NCBI RefSeq assembly: GCF_001486505.1
Contig: NZ_LN909063.1
Location: forward strand, 472,727-536,726
Reading direction: 5' to 3'
Length of the DNA: 64,000 nucleotides
Source of the DNA: Paenibacillus rubinfantis
Lineage (GTDB): Bacteria > Bacillota > Bacilli > Paenibacillales > Paenibacillaceae
Notes under the pieces: model-generated
The model's database searches: none
The model's input: the letters and a program-made list of their open reading frames with translations, nothing else
Told to the model about the DNA's origin: nothing
Shown here: one piece after another, positions 53,915 to 62,289 of the stretch
How positions within the stretch are numbered: the stretch's first letter is position 1
Layout: every line of letters starts with the position of its first letter
Made by a program: the position numbers and the translations under genes

Positions 53915-53989
53915 TGTGAATAATTTCACCATATGAAAACGTTAACGTGATCAATGTTACTTATCCGGGGCAAATCGGCACGCTACAAT
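53915..53989 (+). promoter_or_regulatory. nirC promoter with two palindromic sites
   Basis: TGTGAATAATTTCACC (53915-53930) matches TGTGA-N6-TCACA at 9/10 and the Rex box at 12/14 with flanks. CGTGATCAATGTTACT (53946-53961) is a weaker 7/10 site centred about 42 bases before the start predicted from TACAAT (53984-53989). There is no -35. The proximal site is placed like a class II activator site. Confidence 0.55.
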
Positions 53990-54053
53990 AGACACGGATC
54001 AAAAGCAAGAATGACACGCAACAAGTCAAGCAATTGAAAAAGGAGAATGGATC

Positions 54054-54890
54054 ATGGCTTACTATAAACCTGCGCAAATTGCCGACGTAACCGTGGAAAA
54101 CGGCATCAAAAAAGCGCATAATCCATTGTTGACCGTACTCGTACTTGGTTTTTTGGGCGGGGCGTTTATTGCGCTTGGGTTTCTGCTCGATATTCGCGTC
54201 ATCAGCAGCGCTCCAGCAGAATGGGGCAGCATTGCGAACTTTATCGGGGCTGCGGTGTTCCCGATCGGACTGATTCTGGTGTTGCTGGCGGGCGGGGAGC
54301 TCTTGACCGGTAATATGATGGCCGTTCCGTTAGCGCGGATGGCGGGTCGGATTTCCACCGGGGAGATGTTCAAGAATCTCATCCTGATCACGTTGAGCAA
54401 TTTCGTTGGCGCTTTGTTTGTCGCTTACTTTTTTGGGCATGTGGTGGGTTTGACCTCCAGCGGCCCTTATCTTGATAAATTGGTGGATATGGCCGGACAT
54501 AAGCTGGATGACAATTTCCTGCAAGCGTTCGTATCCGGCATCGGCTGCAACTGGTTGGTTGCATTGGCGGTCTGGCTCTCTTACGGCGCAGATAACATGA
54601 GCGGCAAAATCCTCGGCATTTGGTTCCCAACCATGGCCTTCGTCGCCATTGGCTTCCAGCACGTCGTCGCCAACATGTTCCTGATCCCGGCGGCGATTTT
54701 TGAGGGATATTATTCCTGGGGGGAATACTTGAAGAACTTCGTACCGGTATGGCTGGGCAATCTGACCGGCGGCGCCATCTTCGTGGCTGCGGCATATTGG
54801 ACCGCCTACCTGAAGGACAAGGGCCAGAAGGACGCATCGGCAACCGAGCCAGCGACCTCCCCATCCACCCCAATGAGCAAAACTTTATAA
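54054..54890 (+). CDS. nirC: Formate/nitrite transporter family protein (NirC/FocA)
   Basis: A 278-residue FNT channel with six membrane helices. Family stretches: GGAFIALGFLL, GLILVLLAGGELLTGNMM, NFVGALFVAYFFG, GIGCNWLVALAVWLSYGA, FQHVVANMFLIP. The short C-terminal tail is Ala/Ser/Pro-rich. It moves nitrite or formate across the membrane. With norZ, fnr and a Mo-enzyme nearby, nitrite is the likelier substrate, but no nitrate/nitrite reductase is in view. AAAGGAGAATGGATC precedes the ATG. Confidence 0.88.
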   Translation: MAYYKPAQIADVTVENGIKKAHNPLLTVLVLGFLGGAFIALGFLLDIRVISSAPAEWGSIANFIGAAVFPIGLILVLLAGGELLTGNMMAVPLARMAGRISTGEMFKNLILITLSNFVGALFVAYFFGHVVGLTSSGPYLDKLVDMAGHKLDDNFLQAFVSGIGCNWLVALAVWLSYGADNMSGKILGIWFPTMAFVAIGFQHVVANMFLIPAAIFEGYYSWGEYLKNFVPVWLGNLTGGAIFVAAAYWTAYLKDKGQKDASATEPATSPSTPMSKTL

Positions 54891-54916
54891 ATGTGAATAG
54901 ACAATGGTTAGCTCAG

Positions 54917-54948
54917 CCGTTCCCCCAGCTAGGGGGAGCGGTTTTTTT
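54917..54948 (+). terminator. Terminator of nirC
   Basis: CCGTTCCCCC and GGGGGAGCGG pair around AGCTA, followed by T7. Confidence 0.9.
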
Positions 54949-55000
54949 GCGTTTTCGCGGTTGAAGAGGAGAGGGGGGACGTTGGGCGATTTGTACTAGT

Positions 55001-55148
55001 GGGGCCCCCTTTGCGTGATTATCCCGTTGAATCAGTTAGTCAGAAGGGAAGGATTCGTTCAAGTAGATCATAAAGAAGCAGAAAAGTCACAGAGCTTCTA
55101 ATAGATGAGGTGTGCCTGAGCGAAAGGGATAATCGTGCAAAGAGGGGC
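55001..55148. repeat. Inverted pair of the dispersed repeat (second locus)
   Basis: A forward copy (55008-55036) and a reverse copy (55115-55143) of the repeat found at 18.0-18.5 kb. With their flanks (GGGGCCCC... and ...GAGGGGCC) they can pair over about 35 bp, with mismatches, around a ~75-nt AT-rich loop. Lies between nirC and the molybdopterin oxidoreductase. Confidence 0.8.
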
Positions 55149-55230
55149 CAGGAACAGGGAAATGGTGAGCGGGGGTTTACGCCGGGGATGTTTTTTCCTT
55201 ACAATAGGCTACAGACAGGAGGGGTGGAAC

Positions 55231-57300
55231 ATGATCCATGAACCAAACGGGGTGTTTCCGGCGGTATGTCCGTTGGATTGTCCCGATACGTGCAGCTTGC
55301 TGCTTCATAAAGAGAACGGAAAAATCGTCAAGGTGACCGGCAATCCCGATCACCCAATAACACAAGGAGCAATCTGCAACAAGGTCCGCAATATGGCGGA
55401 GCGGGTCTACCATCCCGAACGGGTGCTTTATCCCCTGAAACGTGTTGGAGCCAAGGGGGAGGGGAAGTTTGAACGCATCACCTGGGACGAGGCCGTTCAG
55501 GAAATTGCCGGGCGTTACAAGGCGCTAATTCAAGAGCATGGGCCGGAGTCGATCCTGCCGTATAGCTTTTACGGCAATATGGGGATTTTGAGCGTTGACG
55601 GCATGGACCGGCGGTTTTTTAACCGTTTGGGGGCGACCCAGCTGCAACAAGACATATGCAACTCCGCGGGCAACGCGGGATGGAGATCTACGATGGGATT
55701 CGGCGGCGGGACGAGTCCGGAAGAGACGGTTCAGGCGAAGCTGATCCTCGTTTGGGGCGGCAACCTCGTCAGCACCAACATGCATCAGGTCGCCCTGATC
55801 GAAAAAGCCCGCAAACAAGGTGCCCAGCTTGTCGTTATCGACGTGCACCGCAACCGAACGGGGCAGCGGGCCGACTGGTTTATTCCGCTGCATCCCGGCA
55901 CGGACGCGGCGCTGGCGCTGGGGATGATGCACGTGCTGTTCGAGCGTGGCCTGGTGGATGAAGCGTTCCTGGAACGCTATACGTTTGGCCATGCCGAGCT
56001 GCGCGAGCACGTGAAGCAGTACACGCCGGAGCGCGTGGCGGCGATTACCGGCGTGCCGGCCGAGGCGGTCGTGAAGCTGGCTGTGATGTACGGCGAAACC
56101 TCGCCCGCCTACATCCACATCGGCAACGGGCTGCAACATCATGATAACGGCGGTATGACGGTCCGCACGATCAGCTGTTTGCCGGCGCTCACCGGCCAAT
56201 GGCTCGTGCCGGGCGGCGGCGCGTTCAAGTCCAATGGGGCGTACGGCAAGATGAATGCAACCGCGCTCGAGCGCCCCGACCTGCGGCCGAATCCGGGCGC
56301 GCGCACGGTGAGCATGAACCAGCTGGGAGACGTGCTGCTGAAGCTGGATCCGCCGATCCACGCGCTGTACGTCTACTGTTCGAATCCGGCGGTCGTGGCT
56401 CCGGATTCGGGCAAGGTGGAGCAGGGCCTGCTGCGGGAGGATCTGTTCACCGTTGTACACGACTTGTTCCTGACGGACACGACAAAATATGCCGATATTG
56501 TGCTGCCGGCGACGTCATCCTTTGAGAATACGGATTTATACGGTTCTTATTGGCATCATTATATCCAGCTCCAGGAGCCGGTGATCGCGCCTCGGGGCGA
56601 AAGCAAAAGCAACGTCGACACGTTTAAGCTGCTGGCCGCGGCGATGGGGTTTGAGGAGGAAGCCTTCCTTGACACGGAAGAGGACATGATCCGGCAGGCG
56701 CTGGATTTCCGCCACAATCCGTATCTGGAAGGCGTTACACTCGAGAAGCTCAAGGAGCAACGGGCGGTGAAGCTGAACATGGAGCCGCAGCAAACCTGGC
56801 TGGACCGTCTGCCCACCTCGTCGCGGAAGATCGAGCTGTACTCCGCCACGCTGGAGCGGGCTGGATTGCCGCCGTTGCCCACCTATGTGCCGCTGGTGGA
56901 AGGTTATGACGGTGAACGTCGTCCCGGCAAGGACGCGCCATACCCGCTGATGTTTGTTTCGCCGCCGAACCACAGCTTCCTGAACTCCACCTTCGGTAAT
57001 GTGGAGAAGCTGCAGGCGCTGGAAAAAAGCCCGCTGCTGCAGATTCATCCCGACGACGCTGCCGCGCGTGGGATTTCCGATGGCGACGAGGTTACTGTCT
57101 GGAACGACCGCGGCAGCTACGATGTCAAGGCGTCCGTTACCGACAAAATGCTGCCGGGCACGGTCGTCAGCCAAGGGCTGTGGTGGCAGCAAGAAGACGG
57201 GAAGCCTACGCGCGCGAATGCCCTTACCCCGGACCGCCTGTCCGATATGGGCGGCGGGGCGGTGTTCTTTTCCACCGTCGTTGATGTAAAGCGGCGATAG
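55231..57300 (+). CDS. Molybdopterin oxidoreductase with one [4Fe-4S] cluster
   Basis: A 689-residue member of the DMSO reductase superfamily. Cluster ligands C13-X3-C17-X3-C21-X27-C49, then the bis-MGD binding domains. C143 (DICNSAGNAGW) sits where the Mo ligand is expected, suggesting a Cys-Mo enzyme. There is no Tat signal, so it is cytoplasmic, and no electron-transfer or membrane-anchor subunit is adjacent. Substrate unknown. ATG 55231 follows AGGAGGGGTGG. Located between nirC and an MFS transporter; mobA is 6 kb downstream. Confidence 0.85.
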   Translation: MIHEPNGVFPAVCPLDCPDTCSLLLHKENGKIVKVTGNPDHPITQGAICNKVRNMAERVYHPERVLYPLKRVGAKGEGKFERITWDEAVQEIAGRYKALIQEHGPESILPYSFYGNMGILSVDGMDRRFFNRLGATQLQQDICNSAGNAGWRSTMGFGGGTSPEETVQAKLILVWGGNLVSTNMHQVALIEKARKQGAQLVVIDVHRNRTGQRADWFIPLHPGTDAALALGMMHVLFERGLVDEAFLERYTFGHAELREHVKQYTPERVAAITGVPAEAVVKLAVMYGETSPAYIHIGNGLQHHDNGGMTVRTISCLPALTGQWLVPGGGAFKSNGAYGKMNATALERPDLRPNPGARTVSMNQLGDVLLKLDPPIHALYVYCSNPAVVAPDSGKVEQGLLREDLFTVVHDLFLTDTTKYADIVLPATSSFENTDLYGSYWHHYIQLQEPVIAPRGESKSNVDTFKLLAAAMGFEEEAFLDTEEDMIRQALDFRHNPYLEGVTLEKLKEQRAVKLNMEPQQTWLDRLPTSSRKIELYSATLERAGLPPLPTYVPLVEGYDGERRPGKDAPYPLMFVSPPNHSFLNSTFGNVEKLQALEKSPLLQIHPDDAAARGISDGDEVTVWNDRGSYDVKASVTDKMLPGTVVSQGLWWQQEDGKPTRANALTPDRLSDMGGGAVFFSTVVDVKRR

Positions 57301-57386
57301 ATGTACTTGCCTGACTTGCGCTTTTAGGCGATACTATTCTAATCTGGGCGTTGTACAAGCAAATTTTGCATACCGAAACGGTAGTA

Positions 57387-57414
57387 GGAGAGCCCCTGGT
57401 GGCTCTCCTTTTTT
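57387..57414 (+). terminator. Terminator of the Mo-oxidoreductase gene
   Basis: GGAGAGCC and GGCTCTCC pair around CCTGGT, followed by T6. Confidence 0.88.
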
Positions 57415-57443
57415 GTACATATTGCAGCAAAGGGGGAGAAGAA

Positions 57444-58670
57444 ATGAGATGGCTGCAGTCTTATCCACGGGAAGTCAAAGTGTTCTTGGTGGCGAGCTTG
57501 ATCAGCTCGGCCGGCGGTTCGTTGATGTGGCCCTTGGTCACGATGTTTGTGTTTAAGGTGCTGGGACGGACGGTAACGGATGCCGGTCTGGTAATTCTGG
57601 TCATGTCGGTCGGCGGGATTGCCGGGCAGCTGCTGGGCGGGGCGTTGTATCATCGGCTGGGCGTAAAGCGCCTGATCGTCGGCGGCCTGGCATTAAACGC
57701 GCTGTTTTTGCTGCTGCTGCCTTACGGGAGCGGGAACTGGCATCTGTTTATGCTGCTGATGCTGCTTGTTGGCTTCTTTAACGCAACGTCGATGCCGGCG
57801 ATTCAGGCATTTATCGGCTTCCGTTTTGCGGAGCGGCGCGGGGAGCTGTTTAATGTCATTTACGTGGCTAACAATATCGGTGTAGCGTTGGGAACGGCGA
57901 TCAGCGGGTTTTTGGCGCAGATCTCGTACGATCTCAGCTTTATATTGAACGGATTGACTTCGGCTGCGTTTGCGTTGTTTTTCTGGTTTTATTTGAACAG
58001 GGTTCAAAAAAGCCAAGGCGAGCTGCACGTGCAGAAACGCAAAAAATCCGTGGAAGGACAAAGCGTCTGGCCGCTGCTGCGGTGGTATCCCGTCTACCTG
58101 TTTATGGGGGTGGGGTCGTTTTTTCTCTGGCTTGGCAATTGTATTTGGAACAACGGCGTATCGCCGTACACCATATCCCAAGGCATGCCGGAATGGAACT
58201 ACAGCATTCTATGGACGCTAAACGGGCTGTTGATTTTTGTGGGACAACCGTTTATTTTGTGGATAAAGCGGACGTTTGCCGGCTCCCCGCAAGCCCAAAT
58301 GATAGCCAGTGCGCTGTTCTATATGCTGGGGTACGCGACGATCCTTGGCTTCCATACGTACTCAAGCATGGTGGCGGCAATGGTGCTGACGACCTTCGGG
58401 GAGATGCTGATCTCGCCGGCGATCCCGTCGTTTATCTCCGACCGGACTGGAAAAGCTGCGCCGTTCTACCTTGGTTTGGTCGGCGGGATGGGCGCGGCGG
58501 GCCGCGTTGTTGGCCCGTACGCCATGGGCATGCTGTTTGACTGGAATGGGCTGATTCCGGTCGCTTGGTTGGCGGTGGGCATCGCCGTGCTGTCGGTCGC
58601 CGCTTTCCTGGTGCATGCTGCCATGAACCGGGACGACCGTCCACAGCCATCCGGCCTGCCGTCTACATAG
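57444..58670 (+). CDS. MFS transporter, drug-efflux-like
   Basis: A 408-residue 12-helix major facilitator with an early SAGGSLMWPLVTMFVFKVLG helix and MFS loop motif GGALYHRLGVKRL. It resembles YttB/MdtG-like efflux proteins; the substrate is unknown. ATG 57444 follows AAGGGGGAGAAGAA. A terminator separates it from the Mo-enzyme gene, so it may be independently expressed. Confidence 0.82.
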   Translation: MRWLQSYPREVKVFLVASLISSAGGSLMWPLVTMFVFKVLGRTVTDAGLVILVMSVGGIAGQLLGGALYHRLGVKRLIVGGLALNALFLLLLPYGSGNWHLFMLLMLLVGFFNATSMPAIQAFIGFRFAERRGELFNVIYVANNIGVALGTAISGFLAQISYDLSFILNGLTSAAFALFFWFYLNRVQKSQGELHVQKRKKSVEGQSVWPLLRWYPVYLFMGVGSFFLWLGNCIWNNGVSPYTISQGMPEWNYSILWTLNGLLIFVGQPFILWIKRTFAGSPQAQMIASALFYMLGYATILGFHTYSSMVAAMVLTTFGEMLISPAIPSFISDRTGKAAPFYLGLVGGMGAAGRVVGPYAMGMLFDWNGLIPVAWLAVGIAVLSVAAFLVHAAMNRDDRPQPSGLPST

Positions 58671-58719
58671 GCGGCGGTCGCCCATGGCCCTTACCTCATA
58701 CGTCGAAGGGATGGATATC

Positions 58720-59211
58720 ATGAACCAACATCACATTTGGACGCGGCTGTCGGAAATGCGCGATGCGGCTGCTTTAATAGAAATTGATCATTTAACCTGG
58801 GACCAAGACAATACCCCAGCGGAAAAAATGAAGTGGGATTCGCGAGAGCAGTTCCTGCAAAGCTGCCCCCCGGGGAGTCAAATCGTGGCCGGCATCGGCG
58901 AGGACATCTGCGGTTATATCGGCTTTAAGCCGCCGACCCCGCTGCCAAGCAACCGGCATGTGCTTGAGCTCAACATCGCCATCCATCCGGCTTACCAGCG
59001 ACAGGGCATCGGGCGGGTGCTGATGGAGGCCCTCCTCCAACTGGCGGCAGAGCAAGGCGTCCGCAAGCTGTCGCTGCGCGTGTTGGCCAGCAATCCCGGG
59101 GCGATTGCGTTTTACCAAAGCTGCGGATTTGTGGAGCAGGGCCGGTTGGTCGACGAGTTTTGGATAAACGGAGCGTATGTAGACGATATTTTAATGTGGC
59201 GAAAGGTTTAG
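58720..59211 (+). CDS. GNAT-family N-acetyltransferase
   Basis: A 163-residue GNAT protein: LELNIAIHPAYQRQGIGRVLMEAL forms the acetyl-CoA-binding motif A, and LRVLASNPGAIAFYQSCGF forms motif B. Substrate unknown. ATG 58720 is preferred (GAAGGGATGG upstream); two earlier in-frame ATGs are possible. Confidence 0.82.
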   Translation: MNQHHIWTRLSEMRDAAALIEIDHLTWDQDNTPAEKMKWDSREQFLQSCPPGSQIVAGIGEDICGYIGFKPPTPLPSNRHVLELNIAIHPAYQRQGIGRVLMEALLQLAAEQGVRKLSLRVLASNPGAIAFYQSCGFVEQGRLVDEFWINGAYVDDILMWRKV

Positions 59212-59229
59212 CAGGTGAAGGTTCCGGCA

Positions 59230-59258
59230 TTGAACTATTCGAAAGATATCGGTATATT
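59230..59258 (+). promoter_or_regulatory. sigA promoter of glnS
   Basis: TTGAAC (59230-59235), 17-bp spacer, TATATT (59253-59258). Only about 40 bases separate it from the start codon, so there is no room for a T-box leader. Confidence 0.7.
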
Positions 59259-59305
59259 TAGAAGAAGAAAAATCGGGAAGCACTCGATTGGAAAGGTTGA
59301 TATTC

Positions 59306-61057
59306 GTGGAGAACAACTTTACCCCTCCCAATTTTATTAAGAACATCATTTCGGAAGATTTGAAATCCGGCAAGGTGAAGACTGTCATTACGCGGTTCCC
59401 TCCGGAACCCAACGGTTACCTACATATTGGACACGCCAAAGCGATTTGGATTAACTTTGCATTGGCGGACGAGTTTGGCGGACGGACGAATCTGCGGTTC
59501 GACGACACCAACCCTGTTAAGGAAGATGTAGAATACGTGAATTCGATTAAAGAGGACGTCAAATGGCTGGGCTTCGATTGGGAAGAGCTGCATTTTGCGT
59601 CGGATTATTTCGAGGAGATGTACAACCGCGCGGTGCTGCTGATCCAAAAAGGCAAAGCCTACGTCGACGACCTTAGCGCCGACCAAATCCGCGAGCTGCG
59701 GGGAACGCTAACCGAGCCGGGGAAAAACAGCCCGTACCGCGACCGTTCGATCGAGGAAAACCTCGACCTGTTTGAGCGCATGCGTGCCGGGGAGTTCAAG
59801 GACGGAGAAAAGGTGCTGCGCGCCAAGATCGACATGGCTTCGCCGAACATCAATCTGCGCGACCCGGTCATTTACCGGATCGTCCATGCGTCCCACCACA
59901 ACACCGGCGACAAATGGTGCATCTATCCGATGTACACGTTCGCTCATCCGTTGGAGGACGCGATTGAAGGCGTAACGCATTCGCTGTGCTCGACCGAGTT
60001 TGAGGACCAACGGCCGTTCTACGACTGGACGATTGCCGAAACGGAAATGCCAAACGTGTCCCATCAATACGAATTCGGGCGCTTGAATCTGTCGCAAACC
60101 GTGACCAGTAAGCGGAAGCTGAAGAAGCTCGTTGATGAACGTATCGTTGATGGTTGGGACGATCCGCGGATGCCGACGATTTCCGGGCTGCGCCGCCGGG
60201 GCTATACGCCGGAGGCAATCAAGGCGTTTATTTACGAAACCGGGATCTCCAAGAACTTTGGGAATATAGATCCGAAAATGCTGGAGCATTTTATCCGCGA
60301 GGATTTGAAGATGAAAGCTCCGCGTACGATGGCCGTGCTGGATCCGCTGAAGGTTGTCATCACCAACTATCCCGAAGGACAAATCGAATGGCTGGAGGCG
60401 GAGAACAATCCGGAAAATCCGGACATGGGCAACCGTCAAATTCCGTTCTCGCGGGAAATTTACATCGAACGCGACGATTTTATGGAGAATCCGCCAAGCA
60501 AATATTTCCGGTTGTTCCCGGGCAACGAAGTCCGTCTGAAAAACGCCTACTTCGTGAAGTGTAACGACGTGATCAAGGATGCGGAAGGCCATGTGGTGGA
60601 GATCCACTGCACGTACGACCCGGAGACGAAGAGCGGTACCGGCTTTACCGGCCGCAAGGTCAAAGGCACGATCCATTGGGTCGAAGCGACGCAAGCGGTG
60701 CCTGCCGAATTCCGGTTGTATGAATCGCTGATCCTGGAAGAGGAAGCTGAGGAAACGGCAAATGTGGCGTTGGAGGAGACAGTGGAGGGTCTGGTCGATG
60801 ACGCAGCATCCGAAGCTGGGGATGCGGCCGCAGATCCTGCCGAGGAGAAAACGTTCCTCGACCTCATCAACCCGAATTCGCTGACGATTTCCCACGGCTT
60901 CGTGGAACCCAACATGAAGGATGCGCAGCCGCAGGATAAATTCCAATTTTTCCGGCATGGGTATTTCAACGTGGATACGAAATATTCGAAGCCGGGAGAA
61001 CCGGTGTTTAACCGCATTGTTTCGCTGAAAAGCTCGTTCCAGTTGCCTAAAGCGTAA
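59306..61057 (+). CDS. glnS: Glutaminyl-tRNA synthetase
   Basis: A 583-residue class I synthetase: [14 protein letters not shown] (HIGH at 40-43), RFDDTNP, catalytic-domain stretch [17 protein letters not shown], and KMSKS-type VTSKRKL. The C-terminal anticodon-binding beta barrels include an unusual acidic, Ala-rich insertion of about 35-40 residues (roughly 477-514), where relatives have about ten. It charges tRNA-Gln with Gln. GTG 59306 is chosen, with AAAGG nine bases upstream. Many Firmicutes lack this enzyme and use GluRS plus GatCAB. Confidence 0.92.
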   Translation: MENNFTPPNFIKNIISEDLKSGKVKTVITRFPPEPNGYLHIGHAKAIWINFALADEFGGRTNLRFDDTNPVKEDVEYVNSIKEDVKWLGFDWEELHFASDYFEEMYNRAVLLIQKGKAYVDDLSADQIRELRGTLTEPGKNSPYRDRSIEENLDLFERMRAGEFKDGEKVLRAKIDMASPNINLRDPVIYRIVHASHHNTGDKWCIYPMYTFAHPLEDAIEGVTHSLCSTEFEDQRPFYDWTIAETEMPNVSHQYEFGRLNLSQTVTSKRKLKKLVDERIVDGWDDPRMPTISGLRRRGYTPEAIKAFIYETGISKNFGNIDPKMLEHFIREDLKMKAPRTMAVLDPLKVVITNYPEGQIEWLEAENNPENPDMGNRQIPFSREIYIERDDFMENPPSKYFRLFPGNEVRLKNAYFVKCNDVIKDAEGHVVEIHCTYDPETKSGTGFTGRKVKGTIHWVEATQAVPAEFRLYESLILEEEAEETANVALEETVEGLVDDAASEAGDAAADPAEEKTFLDLINPNSLTISHGFVEPNMKDAQPQDKFQFFRHGYFNVDTKYSKPGEPVFNRIVSLKSSFQLPKA

Positions 61058-61086
61058 GACGGCGGTTCAAAGTTCAGGTGAAATCA

Positions 61087-61121
61087 AAAGGAGCCTTGCG
61101 GAAGATGCAGGCTCCTTTTTG
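61087..61121. terminator. Terminator between glnS and the LacI gene
   Basis: AAAAGGAGCCT and AGGCTCCTTTT pair around a 12-nt loop, flanked by A and T runs. It works for both convergent genes. Confidence 0.85.
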
Positions 61122-61127
61122 TTATAT

Positions 61128-62105
61128 TCACACGGTGCTTCGCTCGATGAACCGGAAGCGCAGCTCCTCCGAGCTGGGCTTGCTCTCGCCGTCGGTAATT
61201 TGCGTATGGACGGTGGAAAAAGCCCGCTCCCCGATCTCAGACAACCGATTGTCGATCGTCGTTATGCCGAGCAGGCTAGCGATCGGCTGGTTATCGAAGC
61301 CGATGACGGCGAAATCGCCCGGCACCTCGATCCCGCGGAGGCGCGCAGTGAGGATGAACCCGGCGGCGACTTGGTCGCCGGTGATCAGCAAGGCGTCCGG
61401 GCGCTCGTTCATCGCAAGCAGCCGGTCCACCAACTCCGCGCCATCCTCCCAATCAAGGCAGCCGTCCAGCACCCAATCCTCGCGGGCTTGTCCGCCCAAA
61501 GCTGCGAGGGTGTCAGCATAAGCCTGCAGGCGGCTGCGGCTGCTGGGACTGTTGCGGCGGCTGATCGTAAAGGCGATGCGGCGGCGCCCTTTTTCCCAGA
61601 GATGGCGGATGGCGGTTTGAAAGCTGGCGTAGTGATCGATATACACCGAGGAGAGGTTGCGGCCGCTCACCCGCTCGCATAATGCGATCGGCCCGTAGTC
61701 GGCATACTTCTCGATCTCGCCGAGCGACAGCGCCCGCGAACAAATGATCAGCCCGTCCATCTGCTTATTGCGCAGCATCTCCAGCACCTTGCGCTCCTCA
61801 TTTGGACGGTAGTCGGTCTGGCACAACATCAGCTGATAGTTGTGTTTCAGCGCTTCCTGAGCCATCCCCTCCATGATCCGGGCAAAGTAATAGTGGTTGA
61901 TGTTGGGCAGGATGACGCCTACCGTTTGCGTAATGCCTTTGATCAAATGAACGGCGTTCATATTCCGCGAGTAATTGAGCCGGCGGACGGCGTCTTCAAC
62001 CGCAGCTCGTTTGGCTGCGCTGACGTAAGGGTGACCATTCAGCACGCGAGATACGGTCGTGACCGAGACGCCGGCGGCTTCCGCGATCTGTTTGATGTTC
62101 GGCAA
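61128..62105 (-). CDS. LacI-family transcriptional regulator
   Basis: A 325-residue repressor. Helix-turn-helix IKQIAEAAGVSVTTVSRVLNG with hinge helix, then a periplasmic-binding-like effector domain (TVGVILPNINHYYFARIMEG, GFDNQPIASLLGITTI). TTG start at 62105 supported by AAGGAG nine bases upstream. The adjacent MFS transporter may be its target, with a sugar ligand. Confidence 0.87.
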   Translation of the reverse strand: MPNIKQIAEAAGVSVTTVSRVLNGHPYVSAAKRAAVEDAVRRLNYSRNMNAVHLIKGITQTVGVILPNINHYYFARIMEGMAQEALKHNYQLMLCQTDYRPNEERKVLEMLRNKQMDGLIICSRALSLGEIEKYADYGPIALCERVSGRNLSSVYIDHYASFQTAIRHLWEKGRRRIAFTISRRNSPSSRSRLQAYADTLAALGGQAREDWVLDGCLDWEDGAELVDRLLAMNERPDALLITGDQVAAGFILTARLRGIEVPGDFAVIGFDNQPIASLLGITTIDNRLSEIGERAFSTVHTQITDGESKPSSEELRFRFIERSTV

Positions 62106-62186
62106 GGCAAACCGCTCCTTCCCCGAAAGAGGTCAAAAAATATCTTGCTATGGAATGCATTTCATATTTTACACTGGAGCTGCAGT

Positions 62187-62262
62187 AAAGAAAACAATGC
62201 CCTCTGCCGGCGTCACCTCGTTTGAAGACGAGGGCGTTACAGCATCAGGCATTGTTTTCTTT
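62187..62262 (-). repeat. Long interrupted palindrome after the MFS gene
   Basis: Perfect 15-bp arms AAAGAAAACAATGCC (62187-62201) and GGCATTGTTTTCTTT (62248-62262) enclose a second imperfect hairpin containing CACCTCG/CGAGGGCG. Placed after the minus-strand MFS gene, it can act as its terminator (TTTTCTTT on the minus strand). It lies 80 bp upstream of the LacI gene. Confidence 0.7.
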
Positions 62263-62289
62263 CGTATGGCGGAGGGAAGCCCGCCGTTC

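Noticed and set aside
59212..59305. T-box or other aminoacyl-tRNA riboswitch before glnS
   Set aside because: Only about 40 bases lie between the promoter and the start codon, with no antiterminator hairpin.
59708..60958. 416-codon ORF antisense to glnS
   Set aside because: Mirror of a GC-rich coding frame; no ribosome site and a His/Arg/Gln-rich composition typical of shadow frames. The same reasoning removes the long antisense frames at 16550-17572, 25585-26562 and 55525-56460.
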